Origin: Hirsutella rhossiliensis
Lineage: Eukaryota; Ascomycota; Sordariomycetes; Hypocreales; Ophiocordycipitaceae
Direction of reading: 5' to 3'
DNA: 64,000 nt
Assembly (NCBI RefSeq): GCF_020360975.1
Contig: NW_025408673.1
Span: forward strand, 620,001 to 684,000
The notes beneath the pieces are model-generated. The model worked only from the letters and a program-made list of their open reading frames with translations. It did no database searches and was not told the origin of the DNA. The first letter of the stretch is position 1; each line of letters starts with the position of its first letter. Positions 11,701-23,548 of this stretch are shown piece by piece. Made by a program: the position numbers and the translations under genes.

Positions 11701-13836
11701 TCCCTTAGCTATAATATTTATATTTAATAGTCTTTAAGCCCCTTATTTATACGCCCTATTATTAGCCTAGCTTATATAAAGCTAAGGGGCCTAGGTAACT
11801 ATATTATATATATTAAAGAAGACCGTCTCTTTAGGTTATTAAAAGAGGGTCCTTTATAGTAGACCTATTTTTTTTAGTAGGGAAAGCTAACTTCTTTAGA
11901 GATTCCTTTCTAAGGATAGGTCGCAATTTAGGAATAAATTAACCCGAAATTCTCCTTAATAAGCTTAATCGTTTAATTCTTTTAGACTAGCCTTATAGGC
12001 TTAGTCGTTATATCTTAGAAGATTCCTTTCTCTTAAAGAAGGTAAAAGGAAATTAAGCTTATTAAAAATTAAGGGTAAAAAGCTACCCTTTTTCGTCGAA
12101 GTATTTATATAGACCTATTAAGTAATTTTATTATAAAATTTACCTTTTTATATCCCTCTATCTATATAGTTAATTCCTTAGTAATAAGGTATTCCCTTTA
12201 TACTTTTTTAAAGGACTAGAGTTATAAAAATATATTATAAATATTAAGGGAAGTACTAAAGTTAAGGATAGTTAATTTTTATAGGGGATAGTTAAAGGGT
12301 CCTAATAGTTAGTCTTAGCCTTATTAATCTATAAGGAAGATAAAGGCTAGATTTACTATACTAATACCTTTTCCTTAAATTTATAGCTTAAATAATAGTA
12401 GTAGCGTTAGTTACTATTTCTTAGTAACTTAAATCTCGTTTATCTTTTTCTATAATAAAGGGCTCTCCTTAAGAGGCTATTATACTATTTCTTATAGCCT
12501 CTTTAAAGGGTTAACTCCTTTAGGTTAGTTTTCCTTAAAGACCTATTAGTATTCCTTAAAGACCTATTAGTATTATAATAACTAATAGCCTAGGGATTTA
12601 TAAGCTAAGTAGCTGTTTTATTTAGTCTTTTATTTCTTTAAGGAATCCTTATCCCGATCTAAAAGATCTACTTAAAAACCCCTCCTTTTTACCCCTTATT
12701 ACTAATTATAAATAAAAAGGTTCGATTTTAACTAGTTCCTTAATTTTTCGACTAATAGACTAAAAGGTCTATTAAGGGACTAGTTAGGCCGGTTTAACTA
12801 ATAGGGCCGGGCCTAGAGTAAAAGGCGGGGCTAAGGCCGGGACTAAGGCAGCCGTTAAAAACGGTATTAAAGCTCTTAAGGGAGGAGGGGCTAAAAGGGC
12901 ACTAGCTATAGTAGTAGTAGGGGCCGTAGTAATAAGGGCTAAAGCGGCTATAAGGGTAGTAAGTTAAGCTATCTAGGTCGAGTACTAGCTATAAAGGAAT
13001 AAGACTACTTATTATTATACTTTAGTAGCTTTTTTATTTAGTTCTTAGCTAGCTTCTTAAAAGATAGTTAAGTAACTATTATAAATAGACTTTATTAGTA
13101 GAGATATATCCTATAGCTACTAACTAGAAAAAGCTTTTATTAAGAAGTATTATTTAGCTTCCTTAAGGATTTCTTTTTACTTAGCTAGCTATAAAGAAGC
13201 TAGTAGGTTATTAGTAGAAAAAGCTCTTAAGTATACTATATAAGTCTTCTTAATATAGTTAGTTATATAGCCCCTTAAGAGAGCTATTAAGGTCTTAAGC
13301 TTTAAAAGCTATTACTTAAAAGTCTTTTCTTTTTAAAGAGAGATTAGCTTTATAATACTAACGGATTTTATTATCGCTATATATATAATAGTTAGTAGCT
13401 TTATCTTATAAAGGTATTCTTTATAGTAACTCTTATAATTACTTAAGGTAGTAGAAAAAGCTCTTTATTATATAGAGGTTAGCTTAGATAAGAGGGATAC
13501 TCCCTTTATAAATTCTATTACCTTAGGATAAAGAGGGGGCTTAAAAGGGTCTTACTTATTAAAGAAAACTAAATTATAAATAGTTCTATTTATACGAGCC
13601 TATAGCTCCTTTACCTACTTATCTTAATCTTATAGCTTTACTAGAATCGTCTTATAAACTATAAGGATAGTAAAGGAGTCGTTTTTTAATATTATTATAA
13701 AAGAGAGGGTAGAAAAGTTAGTTAAAAGTTAGCTTTTTTAGTAAGAGGGGTAAAAGGAAGCTATAAAGAATATAAGAAATATACCTTTTATAGTAGCTAA
13801 AAGGTATAGGAATACTACTCCTCCTAGGCTTATACC

Positions 13837-14312
13837 TCTTATAAAGAGATATATAAGAAGTATATAAAAATATATAAAGGTAAAATTAAAAGTAAGGGGT
13901 TAGATAAGTAGGGCAGAGATATTAAAATCTTATAAGGGTAGTAATTATAGTAAAGGAGTAATTATTATATAACCTTAATTATCCTTCTTTCCTTTATTTA
14001 ACGCCCTTCTTTATACTTATTTAGTATTTAAATTAATAAAGAAGATCTTACTTAAAGAAGCTATTAATATCCTTTTAACTACTAAGCTTTTTATTAGTTT
14101 TTCCCTTCCTTTCTAGCCGTTACTAGTATATCTATCTTATCTCTTACTACCCTTATAGGAAGCTATCGCTACTTTTACTTACATTCTTACCCTTACCTTC
14201 TTTTTTATACCTCCTTTTAACTCCTTCTTTTAAACTTATTTTTTAGCTTCCTAGGTCCTTTATATTTAAAGAGATCTCTAAGAACTATAAAATTAGCTTA
14301 TACTTCGCGATA
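13837..14312 (-). repeat. 5' LTR of copia-1 copy B
   Basis: 476 bp, reverse orientation, ending CTTCGCGATA on the + strand. To its left is the complement of a mutated primer-binding site (CCTAGGCTTATA), confirming that this is the 5' LTR of a - strand element. Confidence 0.88.
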
Positions 14313-15698
14313 ACCTTAATATAGATATTTAGTTATATATAATAGTAGTAATTTAAATAATAAAATAAAAAGAGAGTAAATATTTATAGCGTTCCTTTTA
14401 AAGTTTAATTAAAGTCTCTTTAAGGCTAAAAGGTAGTCTTAGCTATATAATATTTAGATCCTCTTCTTAAAAAGGTCTCTAAGAATCTAGCTTTATAAAG
14501 TATTAGCTATAGTTAACCTCTTTATATTAAGCTTTACCGCTTATATTAATTAGGTAGTATAAATAGTAGCTAAGCTAGAAAGGGTTTAGTAAATAAGATA
14601 ACCCCCTTTTAACTAAAGAAGATTAGTAGATATATACTCTTAAGAAAGGAAGGATAAAGATAAGGATACCTTAATAATTAGTATTAACGCCTTAAATAAA
14701 TAAAAAGAAGGGTAGAGCTAGCTAAAGAGTTAAATATACTTTAACTATAAAGTTAAAGGAAATATTACGCTTTACTATAAGAAAAGGAGGTAAGAACCTT
14801 AGAGCGCGGGTATAATAAAGGAAGAGAGGGGCGCTAAGGATAATAATAACTTAGAAAAAATAAAACCTTAGCGTAAAGTTAAGTATTAAAAGTAAAAGAG
14901 AAATAGTAAGAAGCTTAAAAGTTAATAAAGGACTACCTTATACTAAGCTTAGTAACGCTAAAGATAAGTATTAATAAAAAGAAAGGGCTTAATATACTTA
15001 TAAATACTAGCTATAAATACTATACTATAGTAAGCGGAAGGATAATAATAAAGTTATAAATACCTTTTACTAATAAAGGAAAGGATAACTAAGCCTATTC
15101 TTAAATAATACTTTAGCTTTATAAATAAAAAGAATTATAGTATTTAAAATAGATATTAATAGCTATATAAAGTAGACTTTTATATATATAGTCCTTAAGC
15201 TAAGCTATAATATATTCTTAAAGTAGCTATAAATAAAGAAGAACTAAGTTATATATAATATAGTAAGAGATTAAATTTAGTATAATAAAGCTAAGATCTA
15301 AATAGGCTTATAAAGATTAAAAGTAATAAAGAAGGTAGAATAAATTTAAAGGGTAAGGATTATTAGCGTAGCGGTATTTATAGCGGAATATTAAAGGGAG
15401 AAGATAGTAAAGAATAATAAAGAGAGATAAAAGATAGTTAATATCTAAGCGATTATAATAAAGGATATAAAAAGAGCGCTCTAGCTAAAGATAGTAGTAG
15501 ACTTAGTAAACTATATCCTAAAGTAAGCGCTAGATATATACCTAGACCTCTTTATACCTAAGAAAGCTTTAAAGATACCCTTATATAAGCTAAAGGTAAA
15601 CTATAAGATTAACTTAATACTACCTAAGAATATAGTAAAGCCCTTACTACTATAGAGACCCCTTAATAATATATTAAGGGAGGAACTCTTAGTATTAA
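14313..15698 (+). pseudogene. Ty3/gypsy-like gag-pol relic, 5' part
   Basis: A RIP-degraded coding remnant. At 14737-14780 the translation resembles a retroviral zinc knuckle (C-x2-C-x4-H-x4-C) in which Cys codons have become Tyr (TGT to TAT) and the His position reads Asn, which RIP alone does not explain. Near the right end (about 15530-15690) the translation resembles the linker between protease and reverse transcriptase of gypsy elements: a YLDLF-like motif, a basic stretch, then REELL. Copia copy D is inserted directly after this. No open frame remains. The assignment to gypsy rests on these short motifs. Confidence 0.55.
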
Positions 15699-16180
15699 TA
15701 TCGCGAAGCATAGCTTAATTTTATAGTTCTTAGAGATATCCTTTAATATAAGGGACCTAGGAAAGGAAGCTAAAAAATAGGTTTTAAAAAAGAAGCTAAA
15801 AGGAAGTATAGAGAGGAGGGTAAGGGTAAGAGGGGAAGTAAAAGTAGCGATAGCTTCCTATAAAGGTAGCGAGAGATAAGATAGATATACTAGTAACTGC
15901 TAGAAAGGAAGGGAAAAACTAATAAAAAGCTCGGTAGTTAAAAGGATATTTATCGCTTCTTTAAGTAGGATCTTCTTTATTAATTAAGATACTAAATAGG
16001 TATAAAGAGGGGCGTTAAATAAAGGAAAGAAAGAGAATTAAGGCAATATAATAATTACTCCTTTACTTTAATTATTACCCCTATAAGAATTAAATATCTC
16101 TGCCCTACCTATTTAACCCCTTACTTTTACCTTTACTTTTATATATTTTATATATACTTCTTATATCTTTCTTTATAAGA
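15699..16180 (+). repeat. 5' LTR of copia-1 copy D
   Basis: 482 bp starting TATCGCGAAG and ending CTTTATAAGA, a mutated CTTCGCGAGA. It is followed by GATATAAGC, a degraded primer-binding site. Confidence 0.88.
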
Positions 16181-16325
16181 GATATAAGCTAAGGAGAAAT
16201 AGTATTCTTATACCTTCTAGCTACTATAAAAAGGCACCTTTCTTATATCTTTTATAGCTCCCTTTTACCCCTCTTACTAAAAAAGCTAATTTTTAACTAA
16301 CTTTTCTACCCCCTCTTTTATAATA

Positions 16326-19300
16326 ATATTAAAAAAACGACTCCTTTACCGCCCTTATAGTTTATAAGACGATTCTTATAAAGCCCTAAGATTAAGATAA
16401 GTAGGTAAAGGAGCAATAGGCTTATATAGATAAAACTATCTATAATTTAGTTTTCTTTAATAAGTAGGACCCTCTTAAGCCCCCTTTTTATCTTAGGGCA
16501 ACGGAATTTATAGAGGGAGCTTCCCTCTTCTCTAAGCTAACCTCTATATAATAGAGAGCTTTTTCTACTACCTTAAGTAACTATAAGAGTTATTATAAGG
16601 AATACCTTTATAAGATAAAGCTACTAACTACTATATATATAGCGATAATAGAATCTATTAATACTATAAAGCTAATCTCTCTTTAAAAGGAAGAGACCCT
16701 TAGGTAGTAGCTTTTAAAGCTTAAGATATCGATAGCTCCCTAAAGGGGCTATATAACTAACTATATTAAGAAGACCTATATAGCCTACCTAGGAGCTTTT
16801 TTTACTAGGAACCTACTAGCTTCTTTATAGCTAGCTAAGTAGAAAGAAATCCTTAAGGAAGCTAACTAATACTTCCTATTAAAAGCTCTTTCTAGCTAAT
16901 AGCTATAGGATATATCTCTATTAATAAAGGTTATTAGTAACGGTTACTTAACTATCTTTTAAGAAGCTAGCTAGGAACTAAATAAAGAGGCTATTAAAGT
17001 ATAATAGTTATCGCGAAGACTATTGCGCTACGTAGGTAAAAGTAGAACGCGCTCTAATAGGTGCGCTGCAATTAATATATATAACTAATAACCGCGTTTT
17101 TCCGATATACCCCCTTAGGGATCGCGGCTCCGCCGGGATTCCTAGACCTAAGCCTACGACGCGGGAGTCGAATACTAAGCACCGCGCCTATTACCTAGGG
17201 AAATCTAAGAGAGAGAGGGGTACACGGCTATCTATAGGTATTACCCCGCAACGCGTAGTTACCGGAAGTTATAGGGGTAGTATGCTATCCCCTCCTAGGC
17301 TTATAACTATTACGAAAAAGATATAGCCGCCTATTAGATATAAGCGACAGCGTTAATTAACGTATATAGTATACGCAATAATAGTAAGTAGTCTTATTCC
17401 TTTATAGCTAGCACTTAACCTAGACGGTTCGACCTACTACCCCTATAGCTACTATAGCCCTTATTACTATAGCCCCCGCTACTATTATTATAGCTGCTGC
17501 CCCTCTAGCTCCTCCTCCCTCGAGAGCCTTAACGCTATCGTTAATTATAGCTATAGCCCTAGCCCTAGGTCCGCCTCTTACTCCGGGCCCGGCCCTAGTC
17601 CCGGTTCTTAGACCGGACCGACTAGTCCCTTAATAGACCTTTTAGTCCGTTAATCGAAAATTAAGGAACTAGTCGAAATTAAACCTCTTTATTAAAATTA
17701 ATAATAAGGGGTAAAAAAGGGTAGGTTTTAAGCAGACCTTTTAAATCGGGATACGGATACCTTAAAGAAATAGAAGACTAAACGTCGAAATAGCTACCTA
17801 GCCTATAAATCCCTAGGCTATCGATTATTATAATACTAGTAGGTCTTTAAGGAAAACTAACCTAAAGGATTTAACCCTTTAAAGAGGCTATAAGAAATAA
17901 TATAATAGTCTTTTAAGGAGGACCCCTTATTATAAAAGAAGATAAATAAGATTTAGGTTACTAAGAAATAGTAACTAATACCGCTGCCCTTATTTAAGCT
18001 ATAAATTTAAGGAAAATTTATTAGTATAGTAAATCCAGCCTTTATCTTCCCTATAGATTAATAAGGCTAAGACTAACTATTAAAGCCCTTTAATTATCTT
18101 CTACGAAAATCAGCTATCCTTAACTCTAGTACTTCCCTTAATATCTATAATATACTATTACGATTCTAGTCCTTTAAAAAGGTATAAAGGGAATACCTTA
18201 TTACTAGGGAATTAACTATATAGATAAAGGGATATAGAAGGGTAAATTTTACGATAAAATTACCTAATAGGTCTATATAAATTCTTCGATAAAAAAGGAT
18301 AGCTTTTTACCTTTAATTTTTAATAAACTTAATTTCCTTTTACTTTCTTTAAGAGGAAGGAATCTTCTAGGATATAACGACTAAGCCTATAGGTTTAGTC
18401 TAAAAGAATTAAACTATTAGACTTATTAAGGAGAAATTCGGTTAATTTATTCTTAAATTCTAACCTATCCTTAGGAAGGAATCTCTTAAAAAGTTAGCTT
18501 TCCTTACTAAGAGGGTAGGTTCTAAGGACCCTCTTTTAGTAGCTTAAGGAGACGGTCTTCTTTAATACGTATAACTTAGTTACCTAAGCCCCTTAGCTTT
18601 ATTTAAGCTAGGCTAATAATAGGGCGTATAAATAAAGGGACTAAAAAACCGTTAAATATAAATACTATAGCTAAGGAAAGACTAAGAGACGAATTTCTAA
18701 ATAAACCCCTTTATAGCTAGACTAGCTATATAAGGAAATTTAGGTCGACTAAACTAATATCTCTAAGGACTAAGAAAGCTTTATTAAGGTAATGTTTTTT
18801 ATAGACGCTTTTTTAGGGATAGTTTTCCCTTATTTCTTACGGACTTACTTAAGTAAGTATAACTAGTTTACCTTCTAAGACTTTATTAACTAAATAAAAT
18901 CCTACTTTAGCTATAAGGTAAAAAAGATACGGTTTAATAAAGAGCTATTTATAAAGGATATCTTAAATTAGCTTTAAAAAAGGGGTATTTTACCCTTCCT
19001 ATTAATACTAAGTACCTAGGCCTAAAATAGAGCAGTAGAAAGATTAAGGGGTGCTATAATAAAAAGGGCCTATATAATAAGACTTACTATAAAGCTTCCT
19101 TATAACCTTTAAAGGGAGGTTATTAAGACTGCCTATTACCTTTAAAACCGGACCCTTACTTTAAGGACCCTAGGGAACTAAACTAAGGAATAAACTAGAA
19201 ATTACCCCTTAAGCTCTTTATAAAAAAAAGGGCCTCGCTAGCTTACCTTTATACCTAGAGCTATAAGGTATATACTATAACTACTAATATATAGCTAGAA

Positions 19301-20462
19301 AGGAGGAAGAAAAGAAAGCTTAATCTTAAAGCCTTTATTAGTTACCTTATTAGCTATAATTCTATAAATATCTTTTAGATTTAGATTCCTCTTTTATAGA
19401 AGGTTATTTTAACTAGGGATATAATTTTTAATAAATCTAGCTTCTTCGATAGAAAGAGGGATTAATAGCCCCTCTTACTCTTATAACGTTAGTTAATTTA
19501 AAAGATCTAAATCCCCCCTTCCTAATAGTCTTAAAAAGAGGTCCTATATAAGGAAATAAAAAAAGAAACTAACGTTAAAGTAGTTAAGGATAACGTTAAC
19601 TTTAAAGAAAAAGAAGAGTAAGCTATTAAATTAGATAATCTAGATAAAGAAGGAAACTATAAGAAGGTAATAGAGCTAGAATACGCTTACCTCCCTACGC
19701 TTCCTCTTATATAAGAAGATCTAAAAGTAGCTTTTTTAGTTAGTCTTCCTATCTTAACCTTTAAGGGGGTAGGAAAGGCACTATTCTTAAAGGATTACCT
19801 AGCTGCCTTTTTATCCTTACTTTAAGAAGTAAAGGAAGGTATAGGGCCTAATATAGTTACTAAGGAAGACTAACCTCTTTTTTATTTTAATCGATTTTCC
19901 GACTTCTATCTAACGCTTATAGAAGACGGTTCCTATAAAGTATTTATAGTAGGCCGGCTCTTTAAGCTATAGCTATTAGTAAGGAAGGTATATAAAAGAG
20001 ACCTCCTAGACCTACTAGTAAACTAAAAGCAGCTAAAAAGACACCCTTTTAGAAACTAGTTTTTCTAGGCCTAGAAAGACTACCTAGCTACTAATATCTC
20101 TATAACTATAAATTCTAACCTTATTAGCTATAAAATATAATAATATATAGACTATATAAACTCTTATAAAGGAAAATAGTAAGCTATTAACCTAGCTATA
20201 GTATATTAATATCTATTAATATTAGTTACGCTAAGAGGTTTAAAGGGGACTTATTTCCGTTTATTAGGTTTTAATAGTTTTAATAAACGCTAACGGTTTT
20301 ATAAAGCCCTTATTAAAGTAGAAGCTAGCTATCTTTTTATAGTAAATTAGGCTAAAAGACGTTTAAGAGAAGCTATCCTTAGAAGCCCGCCTTAAGAGTC
20401 TATAAGAGGGGCTAATAGTATATAAGAGGAAGGAGATATTTATAGCTAAAGAGAGGAATTAG
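16326..20462 (+). pseudogene. Gag-Pol remnant of copia-1 copy D, deleted and interrupted
   Basis: The same Gag-Pol frame as copy H, starting at ATA (16326-16328) and ending at TAG (20460-20462). Gag is interrupted by element C1. After the region equivalent to the end of the acidic linker, the frame jumps at about 20084-20090 straight to the last part of RNase H, losing about 1,210 bp that include the YVDD motif. The junction keeps a CTAGC present at both ends of the lost segment, suggesting a microhomology deletion. Stops of RIP type occur throughout. Confidence 0.83.
17009..17380 (-). mobile_element. Element C1: short non-coding element with copia-like priming signals
   Basis: 372 bp inserted in gag of copy D with the target duplication ATAGT (17004-17008 and 17381-17385). 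Read on the - strand it has 73 bp of unique sequence, then GTTATAAGCC with the downstream palindrome and CTTCCGG found after the copia-1 LTR, then about 180 bp of non-coding G+C-rich sequence, then TAAGGGGGTA (complement at 17108-17117), which matches the copia-1 polypurine tract, and a 97-bp tail ending CTTCGCGATA. The two ends form an imperfect inverted repeat: TATCGCGAAGACTAT against TATTGCGTATACTAT, 12 of 15 identical. It has no coding capacity. It may be a miniature LTR retrotransposon or a MITE-like element with captured copia sequence. Confidence 0.65.
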
Positions 20463-20740
20463 GGCTTATCTTAAAGGAGGGCCCCTAGCTTAGTTAGGAC
20501 TTATTCTTCTTAAAGGCCCCCTTTTTAAGGACTTATCCTTAAAGAAGCCCCCCTTTCTTATAGGACTTAATTTCCTCCTTAAGCCCCTTTTTCCTAAAAG
20601 TAAGTCTAAAAGAGCCTAGGGCTAAAACCTAGATTTCTTAAGTAAGGGATAAGAAAAGACTAAGACCTCCTTTATACGCTTACCGGCCTAAGTATTTAGC
20701 TTTACCCTTTTTAAAAGGGCAAGCTATAGCTAAGGGGGTA

Positions 20741-21225
20741 TATCGCGAAGTATAGCTTAATTTTATAGTTCTTAGAGATATCCCTTAGTATAAGGGATAT
20801 AGGAAGCTAAAAACACCTAGTATAAAAGAAGGAAGAAGGAGCTAAAAAGAGGTATAAAAAGGAGGGTAGGGGTATAAGGGGAAGTAAAAGTAGTAATAGC
20901 TTCTTATAAAGGTAGCAAGAGATAAGATATATATACTAGTAATAGCTAGAAAAGAGGGGGAAAACTAGTAAAAAGCTCGGTAGTTAAAAGGATATTAATA
21001 GCTTCTTTAAGTAAGATCTTCTTTATTAATTAAGATACTAGATAAGTATAAAGAGGGGCGTTAAATAAAAGAAAGAAGGAGAATTAAAGTAATATAATAA
21101 TTACTCCCCTACCTTAATTACTACCCTTATAAGAATTAAATATCTCTGCCCTACCTATCTAACCCCTTACTTTTACTTTTACCTTTATATATTTTATATA
21201 TATTCTTATATCTCTCTTCGTAAGA
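20741..21225 (+). repeat. 3' LTR of copia-1 copy D
   Basis: 485 bp following TAAGGGGGTA, ending CTTCGTAAGA. It runs directly into the primer-site-like start of element C2, so it may also have served as a 5' LTR. Confidence 0.87.
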
Positions 21226-21520
21226 GTTATAAGCCTAGGAAGGGATAGTATACTACCCTTATAACTTCCGGTAACTACGCTCGGTGCGGGGTTTAATCCC
21301 CCGTAGACGACTACCTCTCTTAGATTTCCTTAGGTTATTAGTATAGCGCTTAGTATTCGACTCCCGCGTTTTAGGCTATAAGGTCTAGGGCTCCCGGCGG
21401 AGCCGCGATCCCTAAGGGGGTATATCTAAAGACGCGGTTATTAGATATATATTATTTATAGCGCACTTATTATAGCGCGCGTTCTACTTTTACCTACGTA
21501 GTATAATAGTCTTTATAATA
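21226..21520 (+). mobile_element. Element C2: relative of C1 joined to a copia-1 LTR
   Basis: Aligns along its whole length with the reverse complement of 17009-17307 (element C1 without its 73-bp tail). Shared landmarks are GTTATAAGCC at the start, CTTCCGGTAACTACG, GTATTCGACTCCCGCG, GGCGGAGCCGCGATCCCTAA, TAAGGGGGTA at 21413-21422 and the TACCTACGTAG tail. In place of the 73-bp end, its primer-site-like start abuts the copia-1 LTR exactly where a primer-binding site belongs. It is more RIP-mutated than C1: the terminal CTTCGCGATA reads CTTTATAATA. Confidence 0.65.
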
Positions 21521-23543
21521 TCTTTTAAGCTTACTTTTACTTTTATAAGATACTAAGGTTAATTATATTAAATAAAGGAATAAACTAAATAAGAAACCTT
21601 TATAAGAAGTTTTATAAATAAATAAAAGTAAAAAGGAAGTTAAGTTTAATATACTACTTATAAATAGATAGGTCGACTAAGTAAGTAAACTAAGAGGTAT
21701 AAGTATACCTTTAAGTATATATTTACTATAGCTAAGATAACTAAGGAGTATAGCTACTATATATATAAGCTATATTAAATAACTATATAGCGTTAATAAT
21801 AAGAATAAGCTTATTTTTTACAATATATAAATATAATACTAAGCTAGTTTAAATAGTAAGGGTAAAAGGGTCGCTAGCGCTAAAATTAAAAGGGGTAAGA
21901 AAGCTTACTTTAAAAATAAGAGAGGTAACTAACTTCTTATAAACCGCTATTATTATATTATAAGTAAAATAAAAGGAAATCGTAAACTAAAGGAAAGACT
22001 TTATAAAAAGGCTTAAAATAAGTAATAAAGTATAAGTAGATATAGCTAAATATATAACTAACTAGCTATATAAAAAGCTTAACTAACTATATTAAAAGTA
22101 TATTATAATAAAGGTAGTAAGCTTATATATAGTTAAGCTTAATATATTAAAAAGGGTATATAAAAGGCTTTATATAGAATTTCTTTGCTAAGTAGTAAAT
22201 AACTTACTACTTAGATTAGTAGGTAATAACTACTAACTATTATTAGTAATTAAGGAGGATAATAAGTTTAAGTTTATTACTAAAGAGATTTAATAAGTAT
22301 AGTAAAAGTAAAAGAGGAAAGGTAAATAATAATAGGTACTTATAAAGTAGTAAAGGTATATAAACTTATTATAGTACTTACTAAACGACTTTTAAGATAT
22401 AGAAGCTTTAAAGATATTTAAGAAATAGTAAGGAAATATAAAGGAGAATAATAAAAGAAGGGTAAGAGAAAAGAAATAAAAAGAAGGTAAAAGATAAGGA
22501 AGGGGAAGTAAAAGATAAAAGGGGGAGAAAGAGAAAGAAGTAAGAGTTAAAGAACGCTTACTAAGAAATAAGGAAATAATAAAGAAATACTATAGTACTA
22601 AAAGGAAATAATAGAAAATAAATAAAGGATAAATATAAAATAAATAGTAATAAAAGATAGATAAAGATATAGATAAAGGAAAGATATAATAAGATAAGAT
22701 ATAGATATAATAAGATATACTAAAGATACTAACTTAATTTTAATTAATTATAAACGCCCTTTAATTACCGCTTAATTACTTTAAGATATTAAGATATATT
22801 TAAGCTTAGTATATAGATATAGTAGTATAAGTAAGCTTAGTATACTAAAATAATAGTTAAAGATAAGTAGTAGGATAATATTAAAAGGGAAATAAAGTAT
22901 ATATATAAAGGTTACTTTAATAGTTATTAAATATCCTTTAAGATATATAGTCTTAAAAGGTAGTAATAGTAGCGATTATATTTCTAGTATACTACTATTA
23001 TATTAGTATCTTATTAAATAAAGTAAGGGAGAGTAATAAATAAAGCGGTAGTATAATTTAATATAAGTATAAGTAAAGTAGTTATAAGTATATAGTAACG
23101 CTTAGTTTTAGTAAGTACTATACTATATCTTAATATTTAGTAATGTTATTAAGCTTATATAAGTAAGATAAGATAGCTATTATATAATAGTACTATAGGT
23201 TACGCTATACTTATTAAGAGATATAAATAGATATATTAACTAGTATAAGGTTAGTAAGGTATAATTACTTAATATACTAAGAAATAAGGTACCGCTATAT
23301 AAAGTAAAGAGGCTAGCTAGTATATAAGGGCCTATAATAGTTATAATATAAAGCGGCGTAGAGATAGAAATTAAGTAAAGTAAGAGCGTATATATAAAGG
23401 AAGTAAAGCTTAAAAAAGGAAAAAAGATAAGAAAAGGGAGAAGGGAAAAAAGAAAGGTATTTATACGCGGTAAGGTATATATATAGTTAGTAAGATATAA
23501 GGGTATATATATAAAAGAGGAAGGAATAAAGCGGAATAAGTAT
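21521..23543. other. Unidentified RIP relic with a purine-rich block
   Basis: About 2 kb of TA-rich sequence without open frames. Translated on the + strand, parts read as Lys/Gln-rich protein full of stops. At about 22420-22700 and 23400-23460 the + strand is strongly purine-rich (runs of A and G with few pyrimidines), which would encode a Lys/Glu/Arg-rich segment. The region may continue the gypsy-like relic left of copy D, but no diagnostic motif was found. The solo LTR at 23549 is inserted at its right end. Confidence 0.3.
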
Positions 23544-23548
23544 ATAAA

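Larger units (their letters stand above)
2330..13692 (-). pseudogene. Gag-Pol remnant of copia-1 copy B, interrupted
   Basis: Gag-Pol polyprotein (capsid protein, protease, integrase, reverse transcriptase and RNase H) of a Ty1/copia-type retrotransposon, on the - strand. The start codon is ATA instead of ATG (13692-13690), the integrase and reverse-transcriptase region lies around 9000-12000, and the natural stop lies at 2332-2330 beyond the nested copy A. Alignment to copy H shows the same order of segments with pervasive TAG/TAA stops at Gln and Trp positions. The Ala/Pro-rich gag tract (about 12800-13000) is still recognisable by its G+C content. The frame cannot be translated and no activity is expected. 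Confidence 0.82.
1575..14312 (-). mobile_element. copia-1 copy B, full length, split by copy A
   Basis: A reverse-oriented LTR retrotransposon: 3' LTR at 1575-2051, polypurine tract just to its right, 3' UTR, then the pol and gag remnant resuming at 8731, and the 5' LTR at 13837-14312. Copy A (2354-8725) with its ATAAA duplication splits the end of the pol frame. The outer flanks (GATAT on the left, ACCTT on the right) do not form a target duplication, so one flank may have been exchanged by recombination. Mutation is heavier than in copy A, as expected for the older, outer element. Confidence 0.88.
15699..21225 (+). mobile_element. copia-1 copy D, reverse transcriptase deleted, carries element C1
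   Basis: LTRs at 15699-16180 and 20741-21225 flank a Gag-Pol remnant that lacks about 1.2 kb of reverse transcriptase and RNase H and carries a 372-bp insertion (17009-17380) in gag. The left flank is ATTAA, but the sequence after the 3' LTR is GTTATAAGCC, a primer-binding-site-like sequence, so there is no target duplication. The 3' LTR therefore seems to be shared with, or recombined with, the element to its right (21226-21520). RIP is heavy. Confidence 0.85.

Noticed and set aside
17150..17190. tRNA or SINE B box in element C1 (GTATTCGACTCCC on the - strand)
   Set aside because: The motif resembles a B box and is kept in C2, but no A box at proper distance and no cloverleaf could be drawn. 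The copia-like priming signals explain the element better.
22420..22700. Purine-rich block as a regulatory or triplex element
   Set aside because: It reads equally well as a Lys/Glu/Arg-rich coding relic and nothing else supports a regulatory role.
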